Of a stretch of 64,000 bases of DNA, positions 31,823-44,300 are shown one piece after another. The number at the start of each line of letters is the position of its first letter. Position 1 is the first letter of the stretch. The notes below the pieces were generated by a model. The model ran no database searches. It worked only from the letters and a program-made list of their open reading frames with translations, and was not told the DNA's origin. The stretch lies in the NCBI RefSeq assembly GCF_028009165.1, contig NC_079245.1, forward strand, positions 2,418,001-2,482,000, written 5' to 3'. This DNA comes from Akanthomyces muscarius. Lineage: Eukaryota > Ascomycota > Sordariomycetes > Hypocreales > Cordycipitaceae. A program made the translations under genes and the position numbers.

Positions 31823-34800
31823 TGTGACTTGTAGAACCGAGTTGAAAAGTATAACTTGGCAAGTTCTAGTTGGACAGAAGCGAAGAGACAGGAGAACATA
31901 GCGGTCGTGAGGCGGACAGCCTCGATATATATAGCTGAGCAACCCGGTTGAGCAGGAGCTGACTTCAGTTGCGGGTACACTTGGCTAGCTACTTTGCAAA
32001 AAGGGCCGAGGAGCAGTTCTTCCTGTGTTGCACTCTCGGCCCTGCGATGCAGAACTGGCCTCCACAAGGCTCGCAGGTTTTCCCATTTCAATTGCCATCA
32101 TAAGCAACAAGCCCCCCCAATGGCTGAGAGACCCTGGCAAACTGGCCGACTGGCAATCAGATGTCTCCAGAGCTAACCCATTATTAGTATCCACCGACGG
32201 CGAAGGATGTGGTGGCGACGGGCCACCGAGGATGCATCAAGCTTGAATATCCCCCGGCGCCTGCCCGATTCCGCTTAGATCCAGGGCCGCGGCTCTCACT
32301 GAAATGGCTCAGCAGGGCTGGTCCCCAACGTGGGCTCGGCAATTCCACCACGCTATCTCGTAGGGACAAACGAACTGAGAAATTGTCAATCCGGCACGGC
32401 TGATCATGGCTGTAGTTGGAAGACTTGGCGTTCTCTTTACCCACTATCTAAAGCTGTAACATCTCGTTCATGTTGGCGCAGTGTCGTTCAAAAACAACAC
32501 GATGTTGTCGTCGACACATTTCGAGTTCCGAGTTGCACTTTGGGTAACGTGTATTACCACTGCATACAAAGTTTATGATCTGTCTTCTACACACCAAGTA
32601 TCTGCCCTCGTAGGAGAATTAACAATTTAGAATTAAAGCTAGCTGGCTAGAGCTGACGGGAAGCCCTCGAGCGCTACTGCTCACACGACGCCCGATGTGG
32701 ATATACCCGGCCCGAAGGCTACGGCGCTGTAAGAACTATATTGGCGTGCTAATGCGGTACCTGTTGTCTGCACGTTCGTTCTACCAGCATTCTGACTTGC
32801 ATCAGTAGTAACTCTTCCGCTAAGAAGACTATGCCTAGCATTTCCCTGGCCAAAGACAACGCACCGTACATTTTTCTTTCTTGCTTCCGTTACTACGAAG
32901 CCTCACTTGTTGTCAGCCAACTTGGCAGCAATGTTGCCTTGGATTCTCTTCCATGTTCTCATTTTTCCCTTTACTAGTCAGTCCAAAGTGACGAGCCCTA
33001 TATGCAACTTGGCAGCCCGTCAATGCGTAAACCACAATATTAGAATGGGTACCGCGGCTTGCTGAGGCTCAGTTCACGACAGAAAGTAGCCATACAGCAT
33101 TGTGAAGTTATGACTATGGGGCGCCATGAGCCTGATTCGCGACACTCATCACGTCTTTACTATAGCTGAGCAACTGTTGAGCGGCGCTCAGGAGCAGGCA
33201 AGACTGAGAGACATCAACGCAGGTTTGAACTTGGTTTCTACTCCTCTCCACTGTAACTGCCAATGTACCACCGCGAGTGGCCCAAATTAGTAACGTCGCA
33301 TGCCGACTCCGGGCTGTTGCCGGAAACTCTTTTCTCGCCTGGATTGGCGTAAAATTTGCGCAGTCACATATTGGCGGGACTGTGACGTAAAATTGCGGGA
33401 AAGTCTGTTGTCATTGCTTACAAGTGCGCCGACTTTTGTTACCGCTGCCTCCGGTCAAAGCTACTGCGCATCGGAAGGGCAGCTTTTGCCAAGACAATCG
33501 ATTTCCCTAGCTGCTGTTAGTTGGACATTGTGCCCGTTTATAATAGACAGGGAACCTGATTCCTCTTGCCACGGGCAGGCAGTTCCAGCACGGCGACGGA
33601 TATTCTCTCGCTTCGCCCTATCTCGCCGCCTCCCAAGACGGTCAGCGCCTTTCCAAATACCCGCAAATTCTGCGCGTTGTAGAGAATTTACGCCAAGATT
33701 TTGGCGTTGAAGGGTGCCGGCCAAGGCGCGCGCCACATCGGTTGAGTCCCAAAGTAGATGCAACCGAGAGTAGTCCGCTTTGCAGAACATGCCCTGGTCG
33801 GAACGATCGAAGCTGGCATTGGCATTCTTCGCCGATGAAACGGTGGGAGAGCAGACTATGAGAACCAGGTACGGCGTTGCGGCAAATTATTGCCTTCTTT
33901 CTTTTTTAACCTTGCCGAAAACGCCAAAGAATTGAACTTTTGGCACAGGATACTACAGTGAGCGAAACCGGGACATAACCATATGGAGACATTTTGTTCA
34001 GTAAGCATAGACGCACAGGACCGGATGTAGCCAAATACATCCATCCCGGGCCAGCTGTGCCTTTAATTGCCATTCCAAGCTACGCCCCATTTGCAAAGCA
34101 CCTTTAAACGGTCGCGTTCGTTCAGAGAGGGTAAATTTTCAGTGCATATTCTACGGGTCGAAATTTAACTCTTTGATAAGGCGAAGGTGGTCGCCATCTG
34201 TCAAGCCACTTTCAGCAAAGGCGCCAAGATGTGAATCTCGATATGCCAAGATCGGGGCAGTGTTCATTCTACAACTTTTGTATCCCAGTTCTTGTCGAAA
34301 TACTTAAATCACATCTGCTCACATCTGCAAATCAGTTCAGAAACGCACTAACATCGTCGCCAATGAGACATCCGATGTGATCGGCGCGGAGATCTCGCCA
34401 AGACAACACTCCGGAAGGGGAGATCTGCGCGAGACAAGATATATTGCTGCTCGTCTTTGCTGTTCTTTAAACTCTCCCATGTAGTATTTGCAATTAATGC
34501 ACGCATTATATTACAACGTCTCATCAACGCGCGGTAGTAGAATTGTGTATCTGGTTTACACTCTTTTCATGCGGCCAGCGGAAGCAACTCCATTCGCGAC
34601 ATAAATTTACAGGCGAAGAGAGCGATGCGGTTACTTCTTAAGATTTCGTGATTTTCTCCGCCTTCACTCAAACATCCGGTCTTTGTTCGGAGACGTCATG
34701 CTGCAGCCCGCAAATAATTACCTCATCTCATCCAATCGTGGCAGGGCAAAAATGCACCCCTCACTAAGTCAGCAAGTCTAAGCCACGCGGCAACCGCTCA

Positions 34801-34838
34801 GCAAGCAACAGACCGTTCGCCCAACACCGACCGCAGTT
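31823..34838. other. Intergenic region between LysM and metacaspase genes
   Basis: Three kilobases with divergent promoters at its ends and no supported gene. It contains the promoter-like motif copies at 31930-31953 and 33161-33182 and a direct repeat near 34387-34439. Short open frames such as 33300-33710 lack any known pattern. Confidence 0.5.
31925..31953 (-). promoter_or_regulatory. TATA box and adjacent motif of the LysM gene
   Basis: On the plus strand the text reads ATATATATAGCTGAGCAAC followed by CCGGTTGAGC; on the coding (minus) strand this puts a TATATATAT box about 100 bp before the LysM start codon, a normal fungal core-promoter distance. The part from 31930 recurs at 33161. Confidence 0.6.
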
Positions 34839-35899
34839 ATGGAAATGCGCAAAAAGTCTCTACTTATTGGAGTAAACTATACTGGGAGCGATCATCAGCT
34901 CAATGGTTGCCACCGAGATGTTGAAAACATTGCCGAGTTTCTCAGCTACCGGGGTTACTCGTCGGATCCTCGGTCCCAAGTCATATTGAGAGATGATTTG
35001 GGCGGTATGTACTACCCAAGTGGCCACAATATGCTGGTAAGTGAAGGCGATGAATCGATTGACTTGACTTAGTCTGACAGTGCAGGCTGCCATTGATTGG
35101 CTTGTCAGCGAGCCTGGAACCTGCAACTTCTTCCACTACTCTGGGCACGGCGGACAGGTTCGCGATCCAACCGGCCAGAGACCATCGGGCATACTGGACA
35201 CCATCTGCCCCGTTGATTTCGAAGAGCGCGGGCAAATCGACTCGGACACGCTGCACCAGCACCTCGTATCCCGGATGCCGCCCAACAGCACCCTGTTTGC
35301 CATTCTGGACTGCTGCCACTCCGGGTCCGCCCTCGAGCTCCCCTACGTGTACAAGACTGACGACGAGGGCAACGTCAGCCTGATTGACAACATTCGCGAG
35401 GGCATGCACCTGATGACGGAAGCGTCCGACCTGCTCAGCGGCGGCTTCAGCTTCAACAAGATGGCCGAGGCGCAGGATCTGTACGCCGGCGCCACGTCCT
35501 TTTTCCGCTCCTTCAAGCACATGGGCGAGGAGCAGCAGGCCGGTCTCGGCGAGGACGCGGACAGCGCCATGTACCAGCAGGAGCACAAGATGGTCACCAT
35601 GTTCTCCGGCTGCCGCGACGACCAGACGAGCGCGGATGCCAGCATTGGTGGCGTCAACGAGGGTGCCATGTCGTGGGCCTTTTTGCAAGTCATGAGGAGA
35701 TATCCCAACCCAAGCTTCTTGCAGGTAAGCTCAGCCCCAGCCACGTGAACGTGGAAGATAAGAGTACGGATACTAATACATGTGCTGTCCACAGACTCTG
35801 CACGAAACGCGGTTGTGCCTGCGGCAATCCAACTATGAGCAAGTGCCACAGCTCTCGGTCGGCTTGCAGATGGATCTGGAGCGGCCACTGACCTTGTAA
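34839..35899 (+). CDS. Metacaspase (peptidase C14B), prodomain-less form
   Basis: Exons 34839-35036, 35086-35724 and 35795-35899 give 313 residues. Metacaspases are Ca-dependent cysteine peptidases cutting after Arg/Lys, linked to stress, ageing, proteostasis and cell death in fungi. The p20 region starts at once with KKSLLIGVNYTGSDHQLNGC; the catalytic dyad is His87 in HYSGHGG and Cys143 in LDCCHSG, 56 residues apart as in yeast Mca1. The p10 part has VTMFSGCRDDQTSADA, and NEGAMSWAFLQVM; the C terminus PQLSVGLQMDLERPLTL is the usual family end. The Gln/Pro/Tyr-rich N-terminal prodomain of typical fungal type I metacaspases is absent, and I see no upstream exon encoding one. Start context GCAGTTATGG is acceptable. 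Confidence 0.94.
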
Positions 35900-38800
35900 G
35901 CTGTAATTTTCCGGATGCCATATCCGTGTGCGTATAGAGCTTCGCATCATGCATCAATAGATTAGAGTGGCGGATTTTCTGTACTGGATCACATACATTG
36001 TTGTTCTCTCACGGGTGTACGTATACGAATACTTTATTCTACACCGTGTACATTTTGTCTCAGTCCATTTATCTTGACTATCTTTGCTCAAATGCGACCT
36101 CATCATGACGCAGAGCCGCATGTGCGCTTACCACTCATGCAGAATGAGAAGCAAAGCCAGGTCCAATTACGTCCGAATTCATGCGCAGGTATGTATTGAT
36201 TTTACTATTCACACCCTTTTTCGAAAATTCGTCTGCGTTGCCGTCCCTGTGAAGAAAAGCAAGGCAGCCCGAGAACGCGCAAAGAGTTGCTTTTATATTT
36301 CAGCACTGCAGTCTAGTGCTTTTTACTGAGCCGTTTCTCTTGATGAGTGCTGCCATTCTATTATGGTTTCATTGCTTTTGTGCTTTTCTTTTGATAGCCA
36401 TCTTTGCTTTTTTTATTTTCTCCTCCTTTTCTGTTTTTGCTTTTGCTCGCTGGCGCTTGACTGGGCCCCCTGGCAGGAAGAGTTCTGCAGCTTGCAGGCA
36501 CTAGACATCAAAGCGGCTGCTGTAAATGAAGAGCAAAAGCAATTTTTTCCTAGGTACAGATTACAATACATCGATTTTTCATGAATTTCAAATCCGTGAG
36601 ATGAGAAAAGAGACCAAATTAAACCCTAAGCCACCTATCGATAGATGCCTCCCCGATATAATTCAGGGCCATGGCCTGCATTTATTGGCGATTCTAGACT
36701 TTACTGGCATCAGCTCAGCCTGGCTCATGTACACTGAAGCGTATGTTTCCTCGCGCGACAGTCGCAGGCACATGCAAGTCGTCATTCCGTCGGATCTATG
36801 TAAACGTGTATATCTGCCCGCCCAGTTTCAAGTCTTTGAGAATACTCGCACGTTCTTTGAAGATTCCCTATTCTCGGAGCGGCCCGTCCACGCCGTCGGT
36901 TGTCAACGAACGGCTCGCATGTTCTTTCTGGGACCGGGATATCATGTGAGTAGTAAAGAACTACTTTTTTTCTTGCTGCCGATTGTCCGACCATTTTCGC
37001 AGAGTTCCCTTTTCTCAATGCACGTTTTTCTTTTGTCGCTTGTTTCGTTTCATGCCCCGGGAGCGAGCTTGGATCTGATGCAGGCACCGTGGTAGTTTGC
37101 ATGGTGGCGTTGGGCAACTACTGCATTCGCTGCTTTTTATGGCACCATAGCGCTCCTTCCTGTTCAGGCCCCGAGAACAAAGAAACGACTGCGAAGACAG
37201 GACGATGCCTTCTTCGCGGAATGCCTGCGCGGAACGAGCTCGGTGCTGATTTGTCGATGAAAGGTAGAACGGGCGCAACTACTCTTGGCATCAGTTTACA
37301 CCCTGTGCTCTTTGTCAAGGACATGTCTGTCAAGCCCACACATTCTGCGGTCTTTATATTCTGGGATTTGGTTCATCCCAGTATTGGTGATGACAAACTA
37401 GCAACCCACGACAGAAGTACCCCGTACGTATAGTGATGTAATATATCGTCGGAATACCTCCGTTGAGACTTGACCACCTCTACGCATACCACTCGCGACT
37501 GTCACGACGAAAAGCGATCGAAATTTGACAAGCGTGTAAGAGCATCCCTTTGCCACTATTCTTTCAGCCCATCGAGTGTTGAGAGTGGCGCGAGTGTTTG
37601 CTTGCGCTTGCACACCTCTTCAGCTAGCGTGGTGCCACACCTCTTCCGGATGTGTGGTTTGTTTCAGCTCATGTTGGGGAATGCGATCTTCGGCGCCATC
37701 GTATGTGGCTTTTGGTGCCCCAAAGCCCAGGGGCAAAAACTTTAGTTCAGCCATGGACATGAGAAGGAAGAAGAAAAACTGGGAAGCAAAGAAACGCGGC
37801 GGATTCTCCCGTGTGATTTACAAGATGCTGCAGCCAACGACGCAGCCACTTTAACCCATGTCATTTCAGTAACTACTTGATATGGTGAGTGATGACTTGT
37901 TTTGCAGTCTCTCTTTTGAACCTCAACAAGCTGGCAAGAACACCCAGGGCAAAAACCTCCGAATTGTTGACTCCAAAGTTGCCTGGTGCTGCGTTGCGGG
38001 GGAGTCTCACACGCCACCCCCATCTTGTTCGATATTTTCCATCGCGATCCAATGGCAATGGCCAAGATTTCAGAGGGGAGAGAGAGAGGAAGAGACTACT
38101 GCCCAAAAAGCTAGTTCCTGTACATGTTTTCTCGTCTCTCTCTCCCTTGGCGACACGCCCGCGCCTTGACGCCACCCTCCCTTGCGGCTCTGAATGGCAC
38201 CGAAAAACACCGCCGCCGCCGCCAACCACAGCGCCGACAAGCCAGAGAACTAGTTGAGAAACGCGTCTCACCTGGTTTGCTCGTCTCCTCTTACTCCGAA
38301 TTTTTGTTTTCTCACGTCTTCTGCGTCGTTTCGTCTCTGGAAAATCTTGCTGCTAGTGGGATCCACGCGTTCATTAAGCTTTCCAGTGTCTTCTCTTCGC
38401 CTGTCTTGGGTTTTTGTGTTTCCTCCCGGTGTTTGCTTTTTTTGTTTGTTTTTGGCGTGCCGTCTGGATGGGCAAGTCATTTTGCATCCCAGCATTCTGA
38501 TTGGAGATCAAGGTGAACCCGTTGTCGTAATGGTAAGAGGCACCTGTCCCAGCGTGTCGGTACTTGGGGCTGCCCTGCGTCGCCCAGCGCTGTCTCGAAA
38601 GCCCGAGCACAATGGCTGGGTCGCGAGTTGATCGAGGCTAGCAGGATCGCATCCCGTCCCCAGAATTCGGGCGGCCGATGACCTTCTCCGCAAGCTGTAC
38701 CCAACTCATGCGAGGACACGAACCGTATCCCGCATGACAAATTGCCATGTTTGCATTGCCTCCAGCACCATCAGGTGGTCCCTTGTATGCGCAGCCTGAA

Positions 38801-40155
38801 AACATTGTTGCTTGGCAGCGCATCTGTTTCGCAGCGCAGTACCAGTTGTGAGGTATCTCTACTTTCACCACGGTGACGATGTGTTGACTCTAAGTATGCA
38901 ATCATGGTATTCGAGCCTGAGACGCCTCACCGCCGTTACTAATCATCGCCACGCGATCCAATCGTTCTCCATGTTCCCCCACATGAAGCTGATGGCACGA
39001 TCTGTAGAATATTGCCCAAGTCAAATTCGTTACGAAGCGCGTCAAGGATGCCTGTCTACAGCGAGGCGGACGGTGCATTAGGTATAATGTCATGTCTTAA
39101 AGATATCTGGTAGTCTATCTGATACGTAAAGGAAAAATAGGAAATAACCAAGTATTCTCCCAAACCAGGAGCTCAAGCACTCTGCTTCCCGTCTATGTTC
39201 TGTGTGCCAAAAGGGGTAAAAGTACAAATAGAAAACAAGAAAAATATTACAAGACCACGTTTTGTCGTCTCGTCCTTTCGGTCGTACGACAGCAATCTCG
39301 GCTGACACCGGGTGGATGGTCGACCGTGAACCGAAATCAATGTAACTCAAGAGCTGTTGCCAGCAAAGCACAAGACATGATCCAGATCCATGGCCCAGAG
39401 ACCTACAGGCGTACTTGTGGTGTCCCCAAACTTCGTCCAAAACTTTTGAAATCCTGTTCCCAAGACAAGGTAGAAAAGTCGAAAAGTGAGCCATTGGCGG
39501 CCAGAACCGACAGCGCGATCGACCCATTTCCATTGATGAATCACATCCAGCGGCGCGGGTCGCCCCATGTAAGTGGAGAAAGTGTGCGTGATTCCAAGAC
39601 ATGTCGCGACGAGGCTACATTCTGTGGAATGCACTCGGTCGCTGACTGTTGGCGTCCTGTCTTGCCTGGTCGTGAAAAGATGACATATGACCAAGCAAAG
39701 CTGCGTGTAATGGAGGGAATGTGTCGGAGGCAATCTGAAGGCTTTTGGCAAACAGGGCGAAAAGCAATATAAAAAAAAGTGAGCATCGCAAAAAGAAAAA
39801 GGTAGGAAATTTTTTGATCCCAATCCGTCTATGGTCAAACGCCGCACGCACGCAATTCGGTGGTGCCCAATAAAAAGCAAATATTCCCAAGGTATGAAAA
39901 GCGACTGCGTCAGCTTTCCTAAAGGTCCTTGCTGCTGATACGCAAGGAGTGGCAGTGAGCCTTTTGTGTAGTGTCGACAGAAGAAGAAAAAAGGCGAAAT
40001 TAAATAGTCGTATCGCTGAAAAGAACCATCATAGACAGGTAGTGGTACAATCGAAATGTTGAAGAGAAAATGGCAGGGGTCGCAATCTGAAGGCGAGGTC
40101 GTGTTACACGAGACGCCATGTTGTTTCGCTCACCCGCATGCCTGACCAAGTGGTA
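35900..40155. other. Gene-poor region, first part
   Basis: More than 4 kb without a supported gene on either strand. Sequence is of mixed composition with T-rich patches (36360-36450, 38400-38460). The proximal part is the metacaspase 3' flank; the distal part (39000-40155) would be the 3' UTR side of the microprotein candidate on the minus strand. Confidence 0.5.
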
Positions 40156-40248
40156 TCAAGGCTTGGGGGGAGGCGGCGGCTTTGGCAGACCAGTTGTGTC
40201 GTAGGCACCGCGGCCCATGTTATACATTGAAGAGCCTCTGTGAATCAT
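40156..40248 (-). CDS. Candidate microprotein gene (30 residues)
   Basis: On the minus strand ATG 40248-40246 has the context CGTCACAATG, a near-ideal fungal start, and opens a 30-residue frame that begins MIHRGSSMYNMGRG and ends PKPPPPPKP before TGA at 40158-40156. The 65 nt before the ATG are CA/CT-rich with no other ATG, like a fungal 5' UTR. Just upstream sits a clean splice acceptor (CTAAC branch site and TTCCTCAG ending at 40314) and a GTAAGT donor at 40505, which together define a 192 bp 5' UTR intron. The peptide has no signal sequence or membrane segment; Gly/Tyr/Met-rich start and poly-Pro end. No function can be assigned. It could still be chance or a regulatory upstream frame of an unseen gene. 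Confidence 0.5.
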   Translation of the reverse strand: MIHRGSSMYNMGRGAYDTTGLPKPPPPPKP

Positions 40249-40313
40249 TGTGACGGTTGTGTAGTTGGCGGACTTGGTTGGTCTGGTTTGGGGGAGGAAG
40301 AAGTGAGGCGGTG

Positions 40314-40505
40314 CTGAGGAAGAGTTAGCAAATCGATTCTGAGTCGTGGCCGACGAGCATTATATATGAAAAGTAGACGGCGGCACGGCGGCAGTGAAGT
40401 ATTGTTCGGTCAAACGTCGCTGTTGAAGGTCGGTTTGGTCAAACGTTACCCGTGAAGACCAAAAGACTAGGTAAAGCGAAGGGCAAACTGATGTGATTGA
40501 CTTAC
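40314..40505 (-). other. Predicted 5' UTR intron of the microprotein candidate
   Basis: Minus-strand donor GTAAGT begins at 40505; branch site GCTAAC and acceptor TCTTCCTCAG end at 40314. Length 192 bp. The flanking exon text is pyrimidine-rich and lacks ATG between acceptor and start codon. RNA evidence is needed to confirm it. Confidence 0.5.
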
Positions 40506-41287
40506 CTTAGTGGTGTGACGGTTTTCCAGAAGCCGTCGCGGGAGCACCGAAGCGGAAGATGGCTGATGTAGGAAGTAGCCAGGAAGAGAGCCGAAGCACG
40601 GCCAGGGTATCAGTGTTGCCAATAATATTGGATAGAATTGGTGTCGCGGCGAATGCTGGGCACGTCGTGAATTGCGAGGCGAGGTTATGTCGGCACCGGC
40701 GCGTTAATTAGAGTAACACGAGGCGAGCCACTTGTTCCCGGTAAAGATGAAAGTCGGCGACGGGCAGTTCGCTTGATTGCGTGTGTGAATGCGACTTGCG
40801 GACCGAGAGGTGATCCGAGCTGCTGACAAGGGGACTATTGTTGGAGCGGATATTGTCGCTTTTCTGAGCTGCGCATAGCAAACAATGGGTGACAAAGAGG
40901 GCGACAGGGTTGTGAATGTGCGTCGGCGCTTTGTGCGTTGGTGTATTTTCGGAACAAGCGCAAATAGGTGAATCGGGTTGCGATCTCGGCAATGCGTTCG
41001 CTTTGTAGACGTGTGTGTGAATTGCGCGTTTTGGCAAAGCAAGATTAAAGGGGGTGTAAGTGGTTTTTTTGCGTGTATAGATCAAGGCGAGCAGGTAAGC
41101 AGATAGTTGAAAGCGATGAAACCAAGAAGAACGCTGGGTATTAGAGAGGAAACAGGAAAGATTAACGAGTAGAGCGACACAAAATAGAAGCCTAAATCAA
41201 ACGAAGGGAGGGAGCGTGAGTTTTTGTAAAGAAAAAAAAAAAGGTCTGGCTGCGCCAACAGGTTGCGTGCCTGCACTTTGGAGTTAA

Positions 41288-41300
41288 GGGGGGGGGGGGG
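41288..41300. repeat. Poly-G run of 13 bases
   Basis: Homopolymer G run followed by a short TG repeat, in non-coding sequence. Confidence 0.9.
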
Positions 41301-44300
41301 TGTGTGAGAGCAGACAGACAGAAGAGAGTCATACCAGCAGGGAGGGTATGTGGTCCGTTCTCTTAGCCTGACAAGCCCACGGAAGGAAGGAAGGGGATAA
41401 AAAGGTACAAAAGAAAGGAAAAAGAAGGAAAACTGGTCTGTGCCAGGTACAATTTAAAATAAGAAATAATAAAATAATAATGCGGCGCCCATTGTCCCCG
41501 GGGGCCAAAGCACTTTAGCCCTTCCCTCCCCCCTGTCCGTCGTCACTGCTGGGTTTAAGCCGTATTGGGGGGGTGTGGGCAATTTCCCACTCGTCGGGTC
41601 TCCTTCGAACAGGGGAATGAATGAAAGGGGAACTTGGGACTTGGGGCCCGTCAGCCCATCCATGCCTGGTACTTACTGGTACTGGTGCCAGTTGCCAGCC
41701 AGTTGCCAGCCCCCAGTCCCTTTTTGGGCGCTGAGCGAGAGAAGTTTGGGACTAATACTTAGTAACTTGACTGGTCTCGGGATAACATGGCTGCTGGTTC
41801 TTTGCTTCTGGCGCCGGGACAAGTTGGCTATTGCGAAACCAACTCTTGCTCCATAGCTACCCGGTCTGTGGCAAAAAGAGCGATCCGCCCTGACGGTTGG
41901 CTCAACTCTTCCCGGCACGCGAGCGCCCGCTTGTCACGATAATTCTGGCGCGCGCGCGCGCAACCAGTGTCTGCTCTGAAGAGCGTCCTCGCTGGGCTGG
42001 TTGGCTGGTACTTCTGTAAATGCTATGGTCAAGGGCCCACGTCACCGGCGCCTCCTGTAGCCCAAGTCCCAAGTTGGCCACTGCGGGTTCGTGCCTGGGG
42101 CCAAGGGTGCCGATCCGTCCTCCCACTGCGCCGGGTTGGCCTTTCCTCTCTCGCACTCTTGCAGCTCACCGGGCGCCCATCATGCCTGCAAGCAGGTGGG
42201 CAGGGCCCTGTGGCCTGGAGCCTGGGAAGCCTGTCCGTCGGTGGGCTTTTTGCCGTTCCGCCTTCCGCGAGCCCTTCCGTTCAGAGGCGTATCCCCATCC
42301 CCCCAAAACTAGCTCTTGGTCGTCAGGGGGGTCAGCCCTTTTGGGCAGGCAGTTCTCCCTGGTCGTCGCCAGGCGCAGGGTTCTGACTCTTGGTTCACGC
42401 GATACTTTGCTTGCCATCAAGAAAAAAGCAGAAAAATTTGCGCTTTGCGCTCCGGTAGTTGGGTGTAGCGCACGCGCTGCTGCTCGAGCAACAAAGAATA
42501 TGGCGTGACTGCTGTCCTGCGCTGCTGACCGGTGACTTGCATGCCCAGGTCTATCTGTACAGTTGCTAATAAGAACTTACTTCGGCCACCTGGCTTACGG
42601 GGACTAGCGAGCCGGCCAGCACACCCGCTCATCCGAACGGAGGTAATAAGTAAATAGTGGCAGAGGTGGTCAAGAAGAGTTGTCCTCTTCTCTCTTTAAG
42701 ACCAGGCTGTGATCCCGCGGCAGCCGGATAGACCTACACTGGCCGTCTTTGCATGCATATTTTTTTTGTCCGGCACCAACTCAACAGAGATCCGCGCCGG
42801 AGACTTGGGTCGTAAGGCTGCATTGTGCTTAATGACTGATATGCCGGAGTTGAGTAATGGAACGCTTATTAGTTGCCGGGAGCAGGTATCCCAAAGCCCG
42901 GGTGGTGGTGTAAGCTGGACGGGCGTAAGAGTCAGAAGGCTAGCGATGTCGTAGCTGACGACTATTGTCGGCATCCCGTATTGTAAGGAACGGCTTGCTG
43001 TTGGGGCCTGCGCCGGCGCGCAACGTCATCTGGCTCCCAGCCTTATGCACTCCCCCCCGCCAGCGGATGTTGTTGGGCTTAAAAAAGCCACGAGCCATTC
43101 ACTCACGGTTGAGTGTGTCTTTGAATGCGTGCAACGCCGCCCATGCATTTTCAGCACATGACCGCAAAACGCGTGGCAGGGCGCACTTGCATGAACAAGC
43201 ATCGCGCCCGCGTACAAATCAACGTTCGTTCGCTGGGTGCTCCAGGTCCTTTTGTCTCCCACGTTCTGGGGGGAGAAATGGTGTCAGGTCATGACGCTGA
43301 GACACACTCGCAAGCCTGTTTGTAAGTGACGCCAGTGGCTTACTTGCTGCAGCCAGAAGCAGCTTCGGCCTTCCGGCGTATCCTTCTGAGTTTGCTTTAG
43401 GGCAAACAGCGCTGGCTCTGTCACGCGCCTTTGACAGGAAGCACTTCCGAAAATTCGCGCCATATTCCGGCATATCGTTTAGACGGATAGTCGTGTACTG
43501 TCTTCTTACCAAACCAAGTATTGCGCCCATTGTGGTAGCGTGGCAGGGCGTCCCCCGCCAAATGCCTTTTACAACGCTGAACTTCACGAAATTGTAAGTA
43601 TAACTGAGAACCGGGCGTATGTCGTTTTGATTGAGCGGACCTTACCGCCGCCGTCTTCAAGGCATGCATGGCTGCACATAGCTTTTGGCATGCCGCCAAT
43701 AGTCGGTGCCGATAATGGCGGGGTTCGTTGGCGATTCAGTATCTCGCCGTAATGCCGCCTCAGCGGTTGTGCGTAGCTAAGTCCGAGGTTATAAGGGCAA
43801 TTGCCGTCGACAATTTAAAGAGTGTTATGCCACGAGACGAATGGCGAGGTTTTCCATCAAGCGGCAAGTGGAGAGGGCGAGGATTAGCAGTCTGTTAAGG
43901 ACCAAGCTTTAAATGAAAGAACCAAAATCAGCAAATTGATGAAGCTGTATCAACCTGGTTAATTTCGGTCCATCAGTCAGTCATCTATAAGCCACAGCAA
44001 GGGTGCCAAAATAAACTCTTAGCAAAATGCTGTCTGCTCCCTTCATCTCACATACGAAGCCGGGGACGTACTAATTTGCATCGCAAGAGAACGCTTTATT
44101 TGAGGATTCGTGAGCGAGCCTGAACAATAGATCATCGATGTTCCCCTGCAACGCGTGCCGCTAGTCGAGTTTGTATGCATGCTCGTGTACTATGGAATGA
44201 ACGCTTCCCCTCAGACGCTCTAGCCGACGCTTGCAAGCGCGGATGCACCGTGGGTTGTTGAGCGAGGCAGTGTTCAAACTCGCATGAAGTTCATAGGACC

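Noticed and set aside
33093..33101. Minus-strand start CACAATG below the second promoter-like motif, as the start of a lost LysM paralogue
   Set aside because: The frame stops after eight codons and no LysM pattern follows in any frame.
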